Source: CAWFQB01 sp965277875 (GTDB taxonomy: Bacteria > Armatimonadota > Chthonomonadetes > Chthonomonadales > Chthonomonadaceae). From it: 64,000 bases of DNA. The notes beneath the pieces were generated by a model. That model did no database searches. It was not told where the DNA came from and saw only the letters and a list, made by a program, of their open reading frames with translations. The DNA is taken from assembly GCA_965277875.1 (NCBI GenBank), contig CBDIDV010000003.1:248001-312000 (forward strand). The letters are read 5' to 3'. Made by a program: the position numbers and the translations under genes. Positions 47,367-55,857 of this stretch are shown piece after piece. The first letter of the stretch is position 1, and the number at the start of each line of letters is the position of its first letter.

Positions 47367-47696
47367 CGTGTGGGCGCAATTACGCTCTGCGCCATTCATC
47401 AACACAATAAATTTAAAACCGAATCAACGAGCGTATATTTTACATACTGCGTATAGTTGTTTTGCTATTGCTGCTATTGTGTTGATGAATGGCGTGGTTC
47501 GACCGGAAGGTTCCACTGCTGCCTGTGTGTCATTCGCCTGTAACCGACGTGGTTTGCAGCGCGGCGCGGCGCTTGGCTGGACACTATTTTCACCATTTTG
47601 GATTTTGGATCGCGAGACTGTGACGTTTTCGCCGGATGCTGCGCGCCCACCGGAGGGCTGCGCGCCGAACGCGCCACAAGCGGGGAATTGGACAGC
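47367..47696. other. hcp-vgrG intergenic region
   Basis: This 330-base gap inside an otherwise compact gene run has no credible gene. It is dominated by the long inverted repeat at 47390-47494 and by an AT-rich loop. The rest is GC-rich and leads to the vgrG start at 47697. Confidence 0.6.
47390..47494. repeat. 20-bp perfect inverted repeat around a 65-base AT-rich loop
   Basis: The arm CGCCATTCATCAACACAATA (47390-47409) is matched exactly by its reverse complement at 47475-47494. It could be a transcript hairpin dosing hcp against vgrG, or a small mobile element with 20-bp terminal repeats; no target duplication is seen. Confidence 0.8.
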
Positions 47697-49736
47697 ATGG
47701 CCTTTGAGCTTATCTCTCCTGTGATCAACGGACTGATTGACCGCACATTGCTGCATGATGTGGCGATCACCCGCCGATTGTACGGCCACAGCGAGGCGCG
47801 TATCGTTATTGACTGGGACGAGACCGCCCTGGAAGGCAACAAAACCGCTCTGGGGCAGCGCACGACCGCCATGCTGGGCGCGACGATGCTGGATGCCGAG
47901 GTGACGCTGAAATGGCGCGGCGACGACCTGGCCTCCAATGTCGAGTGTTTCAAGGGGTACGTCACGGGCGTATCGGCCCGCCACGCGGCCTCGCGCAGCT
48001 ACATCGCTCTGGAATGCGTGTCCCTGAGCAGGCGCGCCGACCTGGTTCCCCGCTATCGCGTGTGGCAGTCCTGCACGTTGCTGGACATCTGCCAGCATGT
48101 GAAGGACGCGGAACCGATCTTTGAATTGCAGTCGGACGCGCAGGGCGTGCTGGGCGGCATTTCGATTGACCTGAGTGTGCAGTACGAGGAAACCGATTTC
48201 GCGTATCTGGGCCGGATGCTCCACGCATGGGGCATTCCGATGTACGTGGATGACCGGGCGGGCAAAGTCGGCATCGGCAGTCCCAAAGCGAAAGGCAGCG
48301 GGGCGTTCCCCTCCTTCGACTGGCACTACGACGCCATCACCCTCGAAGGCGGGCTTGCGCCCATTGACGACAAATCCCGTAACGCGGGCAGCGGGGCCAC
48401 GGGAACCGCCAAGCAGTATTTCAACAAATTCAACGCCAGCCTCAAGCGAGGCGCGAGCGTGTATTTCCCGCGCCTGGACGACGACCATCTGGAGGAGCGC
48501 GAGTGGATTGCGGAGCGCGTCAACGATCAGGCGTTTCAGTCGCAGTCGGCCGCGTACCGCATCGAGTGGACGGGCGCGGTCTTCGATTATTCGCCGGGCG
48601 TGGGCGTCACCTTCGCCAACCAGTCGTTTCTGGTGCGCTCGTGTAAAATCAAGGGCGATGACCGCTCGGAAGCCGTGTATCAGGAACTGGCCTTGCAGGA
48701 CTACATGGCTCCCGTGCAGATGCACCATCGGCGCGTGACATGGCCCTCGCGCATGTTCTGGGCGACCGTCACGGACAACACGGGCAAAGACCCCACGCGG
48801 CAGGGCCGGATGCAGGTGGCCTTCGACTGGGAAAAACTGGATCCCACGGTCAAGGGAAACGAGCGGTGCTGGCTGCCGAGCATGACGCCGTATGGAGGGC
48901 TGAAAGGCACAAGCGGCACAAGCGGCTTTCTGTCCCTGCCCGAAATTGGCGAGCGCGTCCTGGTGCATTTTCTGGGCGAGTGGGACAGCGACGCCGTGAT
49001 CATGGGCAGCGTCCGCGAGTATGCCCGCGAGGGGTATATGTATGATCCCGATCAGACCAAGCGCTGGCAGACGCCTTCGGGCAATCAGGTCACCCTCACG
49101 ACCAGCAAGAGCGGGGCCGATACGGTACGCATCAAGTGCCAGGACAAAATGGTATTTGAGGGCAAGATAGACGGCGGCAAGGAAACCCTGATCTTCGACC
49201 TGTTCGACAGCGATACAGAGCGTATCCATTTTGAAAAGGGCAGCGGCCCGCCCCGGCTGGATATTTTCTGCGGCGGCGAGATCTACATGCATGCCGAACA
49301 GAAACTGCTTTTGGAGGGCGGCCTGGTGCAGATCAAATCCACAATGGGGCCGATCACGATTGACGGCGCCCCGATGGTGATGATCAACTGCGGGCCGTGG
49401 AAGCTGCCCCCACTCAAGCGCGCCCCGGACAAGGGCGAGGAGCAGACCGGGCAGGCCAAAAAACGCGCCAAGCCGCCCGCCTGGACCGCGATGGTCGCCC
49501 CCGCTGCGGTTGCCGCCGCCGCAGAGGCAACAACGCATTTCATAGAATTTGTCCTGAAAGATAAGGATACCGGCGATCCCGTTCCCGGCGAGCGCTACCG
49601 CGTCAAACTCCCGGACGGCACGACGCGGGAAGGCAGCACGGACGCGAACGGGCGCATCCGCGTGGACGGCATACCCGCCGGTCAGTGCCAGATTTCGTAT
49701 CCTGACATGAATGCCGACGACTGGCATCCCGTGTAA
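47697..49736 (+). CDS. VgrG/TssI-like spike protein with transthyretin-like C-terminal domain
   Basis: The ATG at 47697 gives 679 residues. Residues 1-345 form the gp27-like hub (LHDVAITRRLYGHSEARIVI, FKGYVTGVSARHA, SVQYEETDFAYLGRMLHAWG, the last a VgrG signature). From about 350 a gp5-like OB fold (FWATVTDNTGKDPTRQGRMQ, then ERCWLP, FLSLPEIGERVLVHFL) leads to beta-helix needle repeats to about 600. Residues 614-679 (FVLKDKDTGDPVPGERYRVK, GSTDANGRIRVDGIPAGQCQ) form a transthyretin/carboxypeptidase-regulatory-like domain, a known cargo-docking extension of VgrG. The next gene, for a LysM/phosphoesterase protein, is the obvious cargo. The spike tips the Hcp tube and pierces the target membrane. 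Confidence 0.85.
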   Translation: MAFELISPVINGLIDRTLLHDVAITRRLYGHSEARIVIDWDETALEGNKTALGQRTTAMLGATMLDAEVTLKWRGDDLASNVECFKGYVTGVSARHAASRSYIALECVSLSRRADLVPRYRVWQSCTLLDICQHVKDAEPIFELQSDAQGVLGGISIDLSVQYEETDFAYLGRMLHAWGIPMYVDDRAGKVGIGSPKAKGSGAFPSFDWHYDAITLEGGLAPIDDKSRNAGSGATGTAKQYFNKFNASLKRGASVYFPRLDDDHLEEREWIAERVNDQAFQSQSAAYRIEWTGAVFDYSPGVGVTFANQSFLVRSCKIKGDDRSEAVYQELALQDYMAPVQMHHRRVTWPSRMFWATVTDNTGKDPTRQGRMQVAFDWEKLDPTVKGNERCWLPSMTPYGGLKGTSGTSGFLSLPEIGERVLVHFLGEWDSDAVIMGSVREYAREGYMYDPDQTKRWQTPSGNQVTLTTSKSGADTVRIKCQDKMVFEGKIDGGKETLIFDLFDSDTERIHFEKGSGPPRLDIFCGGEIYMHAEQKLLLEGGLVQIKSTMGPITIDGAPMVMINCGPWKLPPLKRAPDKGEEQTGQAKKRAKPPAWTAMVAPAAVAAAAEATTHFIEFVLKDKDTGDPVPGERYRVKLPDGTTREGSTDANGRIRVDGIPAGQCQISYPDMNADDWHPV

Positions 49737-49851
49737 ACGATGCGCTGCCAAAGCGGATAAAGCGGGCTGCAAAGTTCACATCGTGACGTTTGGAGTTGAT
49801 TGGGGCCTGACCTGCACTACTCAGGCCGCCTGCGCTGGCGAGACTACAACT

Positions 49852-52149
49852 ATGCCGGAAATATATACCGTACAAGCAAACGATACCCTGTCCAAAATCG
49901 CGAAGAAATACAACTTTCGCGACGGCGGCGACGCCATCTGGAACGCGAATCCCGAAACGCGGCAGAGGACAGGAGGCAACCGGGACGTTCTGCGCGAGGG
50001 CTGGAAAATAAAAATACCCGACAAGACGGGGAAAGACGCCGGGAAGCCCTCGGATCAGAGAGGCACGCAGCAGGTCACCATCGTCAAAAAGAACCTTAGC
50101 CTTATCCTGCGCGACACACAGGGCAATCCTGTTGACGGCACATGGAAATACCGCTTTGTTCAGGGAAGCGGCACGCCGCAGGAGGGCGATGCAGGTGAGG
50201 GAAAGATTATACTGAAGGACATTGATGAGGACACGTCCGAAGCGACCCTCACCGTTTTTCAATCTGAAGCCTTCGGGATTTGGAAGTCGCCGCCGGAAAA
50301 GATCACCTTGTACATCGGCGGACTGGACCCGATCTCAGGAGGCAGCGATGGCATCACGGCCATTCAGAAGATCTTGACCAATCTCGGTTATTATGCCGAC
50401 AGCGTGGACGGTCAGGCGGGCCCGCTGACAAATGCCGCCATCCTGGGTTTCAAACACGACCGAATGCCGGGCGACCATACTTTGGACATCAACCAACAAT
50501 TTGTTGAGGAACTCCAAAAGGCGCAGGGCATTCAGGTGGGCGTTGAAGATCTGCCGGACGCTTATAAAAATGACAGCTGCGGCTTTGCTCCCTCTGACGA
50601 TTTCGCATCGCCTCTTACAACAGTCACTCTCGGAGAGGAAGCCGGCGAGAAAACAGAAGCGGTGACCGGCTTTTCGGAGTACGAAGAGCCGACCGCAAAT
50701 GATCCATCGGGTGAGGGCAAGCCCTATTCTCCTGCGGTCAGGGTCAAGATGGGTACGCTGCGCTTTTTCCCCCGGATGGCCTATGTCGCTCCGTGCGCGC
50801 CGGGCGAAGAAGACAAAAAAGCAAACTCCATAAAAATGCCTGTTCGGAAATTCCTGTTTCTGGACGCGGGCAATTTCTACAGCAATCACACAACCTTTGG
50901 CGTGATCTGGGGCCATCACGTCTACCTGTGCAAGTATGAAGCGGGTTATGCAATAAACGCGCCCGGAGAACCACCGCAAGGCAAGCGTCTGGACGATCTG
51001 TTTTTCAGCGCGATGGGTAGCAGTGTTTCCATCCTGACGCAGGCCGCCGCGCGGTGGGCGCCCTACTCGGACTTCGACTGGGAAAAACTGTATCTGATTA
51101 TTCCCGATATGCACATGATGTCGGCAGACACAGCCAAGATCTGGCACGCGCACGATGGCGAGTCTGCACCTTACGACTTTGACATCGAGAAGAAATTCAA
51201 CGCGTTCGCAGCCACGCTGGTGACGAATACGCAGGATGGTCCTTGCGCTGCCCTGCGCTCCGGCACGAAAATGGTGCAGATCGGCGACAGTTACGATTTG
51301 TGGATAGGGTGTGAGCCGCTGCTATTTACGAAAAACCCCACTCGGCAAGTGCTGCTGGATACGTCGAAACCGCTTACCGACGCGTCCAAAGCGTCCCAGA
51401 CGCCTGTTCAGCGCATCGCGCAGTGGGTAAAGGAGATTGCTGAGAAAGGCCCGGAGGACATGCCGGGAACCGGCAACCCCGCTGTTCAGGGGCTGAAACT
51501 GCTGGAGGAAAATTTCGGGGGCATGGATTACATCTATGGCAACCATGACAACTACCTGATCCGTGAAGACGTGTGCGCTGAGGCGGGACTGACGCAGCGG
51601 CAGCGCTGGCAGGAGTATCCCGGCGTGTTCATTGAGCATGGGCATCGCCTTGAGGGAACGTTTGAAGATGGAGGCATAGAAGCGGCGGGGGCCGTAGTGG
51701 GAGCGCTGGGAACTTTGGGCGTCATTGGACTGGCCGCCGCCGGCATTGGCGGCGTTGCGGCTCCCATCGCGGTTGGCGTTGTCGCCGCGGCCGGCGTTGC
51801 GGCTGCCGTGATAACTGCTGTTGCTCCTCACAATTACGATGGCGATCCCTCCGGTTACAACGCGGCTGATGGAGTCTTCAAAAACTTGAAGGGGGCCAGC
51901 GCTTTCACCAAATTTACGGAAACGGCTAAGAAAAATGTGGCAGATGTGTGGGCGGACGTACACGATCAGCCGCAGTATTGGGGCGAGTTCGCGCAGATGT
52001 GGCTTGGACGACAAATGCCCGACGGCATGAAGGAGTCGCAGGATGTGCAAAATCTGGGCGATCTGAAATCGCCGCATATCTTTGTCATTGGACACACGCA
52101 TATCCCTTTTTTAACACATATAAAGATCGATCCCTACCGCATTGGATAG
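49852..52149 (+). CDS. LysM, peptidoglycan-binding, metallophosphoesterase candidate effector
   Basis: The ATG at 49852 gives 765 residues; an in-frame ATG at 49711, overlapping the end of vgrG, would add 47 residues with five Cys. Residues 1-58 are LysM (YTVQANDTLSKIAKKYNF). A beta domain (SLILRDTQGNPVDGTWKYRF) and a peptidoglycan-binding bundle (ILTNLGYYADSVDGQAGPLT) follow. The metallophosphoesterase has PDMH (Asp419, His421), GDSYD (479), GNHD (563-566), EHGHR (596-598) and GHTHIP (747-752). A 49-residue Gly/Ala hydrophobic hairpin (about 611-659) sits between the last two motifs. No signal peptide. Directly after vgrG, it is best read as an injected phosphoesterase acting on envelope or nucleotide substrates; the target is unknown. 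Confidence 0.75.
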   Translation: MPEIYTVQANDTLSKIAKKYNFRDGGDAIWNANPETRQRTGGNRDVLREGWKIKIPDKTGKDAGKPSDQRGTQQVTIVKKNLSLILRDTQGNPVDGTWKYRFVQGSGTPQEGDAGEGKIILKDIDEDTSEATLTVFQSEAFGIWKSPPEKITLYIGGLDPISGGSDGITAIQKILTNLGYYADSVDGQAGPLTNAAILGFKHDRMPGDHTLDINQQFVEELQKAQGIQVGVEDLPDAYKNDSCGFAPSDDFASPLTTVTLGEEAGEKTEAVTGFSEYEEPTANDPSGEGKPYSPAVRVKMGTLRFFPRMAYVAPCAPGEEDKKANSIKMPVRKFLFLDAGNFYSNHTTFGVIWGHHVYLCKYEAGYAINAPGEPPQGKRLDDLFFSAMGSSVSILTQAAARWAPYSDFDWEKLYLIIPDMHMMSADTAKIWHAHDGESAPYDFDIEKKFNAFAATLVTNTQDGPCAALRSGTKMVQIGDSYDLWIGCEPLLFTKNPTRQVLLDTSKPLTDASKASQTPVQRIAQWVKEIAEKGPEDMPGTGNPAVQGLKLLEENFGGMDYIYGNHDNYLIREDVCAEAGLTQRQRWQEYPGVFIEHGHRLEGTFEDGGIEAAGAVVGALGTLGVIGLAAAGIGGVAAPIAVGVVAAAGVAAAVITAVAPHNYDGDPSGYNAADGVFKNLKGASAFTKFTETAKKNVADVWADVHDQPQYWGEFAQMWLGRQMPDGMKESQDVQNLGDLKSPHIFVIGHTHIPFLTHIKIDPYRIG

Positions 52150-52194
52150 CTTCCAATCAGGAAACGCAGGGTCGGACGGCAGGCGCATAGTTTT

Positions 52195-54069
52195 ATGTCG
52201 GGAATTATTTACGCGGATTATGAACTGATGGAGCGGGCGGGGGGGACGGAAACGACCGCCCTGTTCAAGGGACAGCATACGCTGATCCCGGAGCGGCTGC
52301 GCGCCGTGCGAATGCCGCAGAGCGGGTCGGAAAGTCTGACTCTGACGTACAAGCCGGAGCGCGTCAAGGCGCTGTTCGGGCAGTTGTGCCAGATCACGGC
52401 CCAGGTCGCGCACGTTCTGGACAGCGCCGCGCCGTCCGAGCGCGGCGCATCCGAGCGCATCGCGTTCATCGAGGCCATCCACTTCGACGCCGACCAGTCG
52501 CCGGACAGCGACAAGCAGGATTACATCGTTACGGAGTGGGTGGCCGGGGGTACGCTTGCCGACAAGGTTGCCGAGGGCGCGCTTTCCCTGCCCGCCTCGC
52601 TTACGCTTGCCTCAGATGTGCTGGAAGGACTGGAGTTCGCGCACGGGCGCGGCATCGTGCATGGCAATCTGAAACCCTCCAATATCCTGATTGCGCCGGA
52701 CGGCCAGCCGCGCCTCGCCGACTTTGGAGGCAACATCCTCGAAGCGGGTGTGCCGCCGCGCTATGGCTCGATCCCTTATCTCAGCCCGGAACAACTGGAA
52801 CCCGGTACGGACCTGGACGCCCGCGCCGACCTGTTCAGCCTGACCCTGATACTGTACGAGATGCTGACCGGCAAACGCGCGCCGCGCCTGCTGTCCCCAA
52901 CGCACCTGCCGTCCAAAGTGAACCCGCATGTCAGCGCGGCCTGCGACGAGTTGATCTTGCAGGGGCTGCAGCAGGACCCGCGCCAGCGCTTCCGCTCGGC
53001 CCGCGAGATGCGCGACCGCCTGCTTCAGACGCTGGAACCGGCGCGAAGCACGGCAAGACCGTTGGCAGCGTCCCAGGCCGCCGTGGCAGGGCCGGCGGCA
53101 GCGCAGGCGTTTGTCACCGCGGGAAGCGGACTGGCAGACGGTCAAGCGGCGGCAAATGGGTCGGCAGAGATCGGTTCAAAAAATGGCCTGCAAAACGATA
53201 CGCAGAACGGCCTGCTGAACGGGCGGGAGGAAGCGTTTTCGTCGGAATTGGGCCAGCCCGCGCCTTTGTCGGCTTCGGCTGTCGTGGTCAATGAATCGGA
53301 ACCGGAGCCGGAACCCGCGCCTGCGCCGGTCGTGGCGCAACGTCGGACAGGCGAGCGGCGCGTCAACGAGCGGGACAGCGCGGACATGGTGTGGGTTCCG
53401 GGCGGTACGCTGCAAATGGGCAGTGAGCGCGAAGCGGACGAGATGCCTGTCCACAGCGTGGATGTGGCGGGGTTCTGGATGTACGCGAATGCCGTGACGC
53501 AGACGCAGTATCTGGCGTGTATCGCGTTTTTGAGGGAGCAGCTTGGGCCGACCGCGCCCCAGAAGCCCAGCCTCTTCAAGCGGGGCGACGCCAACGGCAG
53601 CCGGGCCGCTGCGGGCGTGGACTGGAACTACGCCTGCGATTACGCAAAGTGGGCCGGGGGACGCCTGCCTACCGAGGCCGAATGGGAATGGGCGGCGCGC
53701 GGGCCGGAACAGCTAAGCTATCCCTGGGGCAACGCGTGGCCGGACGGCGACGACTGGCAGGACAATCGCGCCAATGTTTCCGAGTCCGGGCTGTACGAGC
53801 CGATAGACGTGGGCCGCTATCCGCAGGGGGCGAGTTGGTGCGGCGCCCTGGATCTGCTGGGCAACACCTTCGAGTGGTGCAGCAGCCTGTACCGGCCTTA
53901 TCCGTATGCCTCGGACGACGGGCGCGAGAAGCCCAAGGCGGGCGAGGCGCATGTGCTGCGCGGCGGCAGCGCCTCCATGCCCGCCCATCAGGTCACTGCC
54001 ACGGCGCGGTTTGCGCCCTCCTCCAACACCGCTCTGACAGGTTTTCGACTGGTGATAGACGCGCAGTAA
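52195..54069 (+). CDS. predicted pseudokinase fused to a SUMF1/FGE-like domain (PpkA-TagR-like)
   Basis: This is a 624-residue cytoplasmic protein. Residues 6-285 have a Ser/Thr kinase fold (GGTLADKVAEG, DLFSLTLILYEMLTGKRAP, LQQDPRQRFRSAREM). The VAIK lysine is Arg (AVRMP, Arg39), the glycine loop is degenerate, and HRDLKPxN reads HGNLKPSN (Asn158 for catalytic Asp), while DFG (176-178) is kept. This predicts a pseudokinase. A linker rich in Ala, Asn and Glu leads to a formylglycine-generating-enzyme-like domain (394-624: MVWVPGGTLQMGSE, GGRLPTEAEWEWAARG, GNTFEWCSSLY, LRGGSASMPAHQVTATARF). It lacks the two active-site Cys of true FGE. In type VI systems PpkA kinases work with TagR, an FGE-like protein; here the two appear fused. 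Confidence 0.8.
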   Translation: MSGIIYADYELMERAGGTETTALFKGQHTLIPERLRAVRMPQSGSESLTLTYKPERVKALFGQLCQITAQVAHVLDSAAPSERGASERIAFIEAIHFDADQSPDSDKQDYIVTEWVAGGTLADKVAEGALSLPASLTLASDVLEGLEFAHGRGIVHGNLKPSNILIAPDGQPRLADFGGNILEAGVPPRYGSIPYLSPEQLEPGTDLDARADLFSLTLILYEMLTGKRAPRLLSPTHLPSKVNPHVSAACDELILQGLQQDPRQRFRSAREMRDRLLQTLEPARSTARPLAASQAAVAGPAAAQAFVTAGSGLADGQAAANGSAEIGSKNGLQNDTQNGLLNGREEAFSSELGQPAPLSASAVVVNESEPEPEPAPAPVVAQRRTGERRVNERDSADMVWVPGGTLQMGSEREADEMPVHSVDVAGFWMYANAVTQTQYLACIAFLREQLGPTAPQKPSLFKRGDANGSRAAAGVDWNYACDYAKWAGGRLPTEAEWEWAARGPEQLSYPWGNAWPDGDDWQDNRANVSESGLYEPIDVGRYPQGASWCGALDLLGNTFEWCSSLYRPYPYASDDGREKPKAGEAHVLRGGSASMPAHQVTATARFAPSSNTALTGFRLVIDAQ

Positions 54070-54119
54070 AAAAATCAGTATAATGCCGTACAAATTGACG
54101 CCGTAAATTGATAAATAGG

Positions 54120-54148
54120 TTGCAATGAAGCGCGTTTATTGGTATCAT
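54120..54148 (+). promoter_or_regulatory. possible sigma70 promoter before tssF
   Basis: TTGCAA (54120-54125), a 17-base spacer and TATCAT (54143-54148) lie 23 bases before the ATG at 54171. The upstream gap is AT-rich relative to the genes. It may give the baseplate genes their own transcript. Confidence 0.4.
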
Positions 54149-54170
54149 TAGAGCTGACTCAGGACAAAGC

Positions 54171-55838
54171 ATGGCTGCCGAAGATGAATTGCTCAAACTG
54201 CTTGACCCGGCGATACGGCGGCGCATCGAGGGGGATTACGACCGCTTCGCGCCCATGCTCGCCCTGTTCGGCGCGTGGCAGGAAGAGATACTGGGCCACG
54301 TGCAGCAGATCGAGCAGAACACCGTCACGCGGCTGATGGGCGAACTGTTCCCTAAAGGCGTCTGGAAGTTCCCCTGCCAGACGCTCGCGATCCCCGAAGA
54401 CCTGGGGCGGCGCGAAGTAACCGAGGAGATGCGGTTCACGGACAGGGTGACGCAGACGCCCTGGACGCCCTGCGGCACGGGCTGGACCCTGCCGTCGAAA
54501 CTGGAAGACTGGCACATCGAGCCGCATGGCTGGGATCAGCGCGCGCTCGTGTGCGACATCCGCTTTGAGAGCCGTCAGCCGGACGCCCGCCTGCTGACGC
54601 CGCCCCTGCCGCCCGATGATCCGCAGGGCAGCGCGCAGCTTGCGTTCGTGTGCGGCAGCGAGGAGATCGTGGCGTCCCTGGCGCAGTCGCCGTGGGCCTT
54701 GCAGCATCCCGGCGAAGCGTTTGTGCCGATTGGCGTCACGCGCTATCAGGGCTATTTGGACTTTGAAAAAGGTATGGGCGCGGCGCGCGGCAAACAGCGC
54801 CAACTGGAAGCCTGGCTGCCTCCGTTTTATCCCTACTCGCGCAAATTTCTGCGTTTTTTCGCGCTTGGCCCCGATGCCGTCCCGACGAGCGCGCCCCAAG
54901 ACTGGAACTGGCTGAGCCAGGGCGGGCGCATGGTACGTCTAGCCGCGCTGATCCCCGAAAGCGTGGCGGACTATCTAGAGCAGCATCGCGAAACGCCGCC
55001 GCTGTGCCTGAACGCCATTCCCGTGGCGCAGATGCTGGTCAGCGGCGAGCCGCTGGTGGAGAATCCCGACCGCGTCGGCGACTCGTACCGGTCGCCTTTT
55101 ATGGGCATACAGGGCTGTTTCGCCGCGTCCGCGCGCGAGTACCACGAGGCGGCGGAAGGGCATACCGCCCTGTACCATGCGGCCCGCCTGATCTCCACGT
55201 CGAGCGATGACGGACGCGCCAAAGGCGGCCTGCAAAACGTCGAGGTGCTTTGCGACCGGCCTGCGGGGCCGATCTCCGATTTCCGCGTCCGCATTTATCA
55301 CAACTGCTATGGGGAAGCCGCCAAAGCGCCCACAGCCCTGACGCGTCCGAACGGCCTGCGGTTCAGCGCGCCGTTTCCGCCCACGGGCAGCATGGACGCG
55401 CCCATCGCCGAGTACGACGACGCGGGCGCGCGCCGTTCCTGGTACCACGCCCTGCTGCGCGCCCCGCAGCTGACGCAGGGGGACGTGATCGAAATACTAT
55501 CGCAGATACCCGACTGCCGCCGGTATCTGGAACTCGATCCCGACTACGTTTCCCTGCAGCTCGCCATCGAAAACAAGCCCTGGGTCGAGCGCGCGCCGTG
55601 GGACAACTATCTCTGGCCGTGCATGGTGTCCGAGGCGTTTCTGCTGGAACAGCGCGCCACATATCTCACGCAGTCGCGGGTTGCCGTTATCCCCGTGATG
55701 CGGCTGATCTTCGACGCGGGCCGCGAAAGCCTGCCGGACTTTTTACACGACGACCTGGTGCGCTATGCCGCCTCCGTGATCTCGCAGTATTTCATGATCG
55801 GCTGGTATCGCGTGGTCGGCAAAAGGGCCGGAAGCTGA
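54171..55838 (+). CDS. tssF: TssF-like baseplate protein
   Basis: This 555-residue protein is close to the usual TssF length (about 580-620). The order of segments matches TssF: an N-terminal helical pair, then LMGELFPKGVWKFPCQTLAI (TssF: lyP...PcPSm), a middle FYPYSRKFLRFFALG strand (TssF: yFafPeKFlff) and LCLNAIPVAQMLVSGEPLVE (TssF: lNCvPvvNLF..adPi). The sequence is divergent, and residues 280-340 include a Cys-containing stretch. TssF with TssG and TssK builds the wedge of the baseplate on which the tail polymerises, in the cytoplasm against the inner membrane. The next two genes fit TssG and TssK. Confidence 0.7.
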   Translation: MAAEDELLKLLDPAIRRRIEGDYDRFAPMLALFGAWQEEILGHVQQIEQNTVTRLMGELFPKGVWKFPCQTLAIPEDLGRREVTEEMRFTDRVTQTPWTPCGTGWTLPSKLEDWHIEPHGWDQRALVCDIRFESRQPDARLLTPPLPPDDPQGSAQLAFVCGSEEIVASLAQSPWALQHPGEAFVPIGVTRYQGYLDFEKGMGAARGKQRQLEAWLPPFYPYSRKFLRFFALGPDAVPTSAPQDWNWLSQGGRMVRLAALIPESVADYLEQHRETPPLCLNAIPVAQMLVSGEPLVENPDRVGDSYRSPFMGIQGCFAASAREYHEAAEGHTALYHAARLISTSSDDGRAKGGLQNVEVLCDRPAGPISDFRVRIYHNCYGEAAKAPTALTRPNGLRFSAPFPPTGSMDAPIAEYDDAGARRSWYHALLRAPQLTQGDVIEILSQIPDCRRYLELDPDYVSLQLAIENKPWVERAPWDNYLWPCMVSEAFLLEQRATYLTQSRVAVIPVMRLIFDAGRESLPDFLHDDLVRYAASVISQYFMIGWYRVVGKRAGS

Positions 55839-55857
55839 AGGCAGGGTCTACACTCGG

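Noticed and set aside
47424..49772. A 782-codon antisense ORF over vgrG
   Set aside because: It is the shadow of vgrG, whose hub and OB-fold motifs are clear, and it has no motif of its own.
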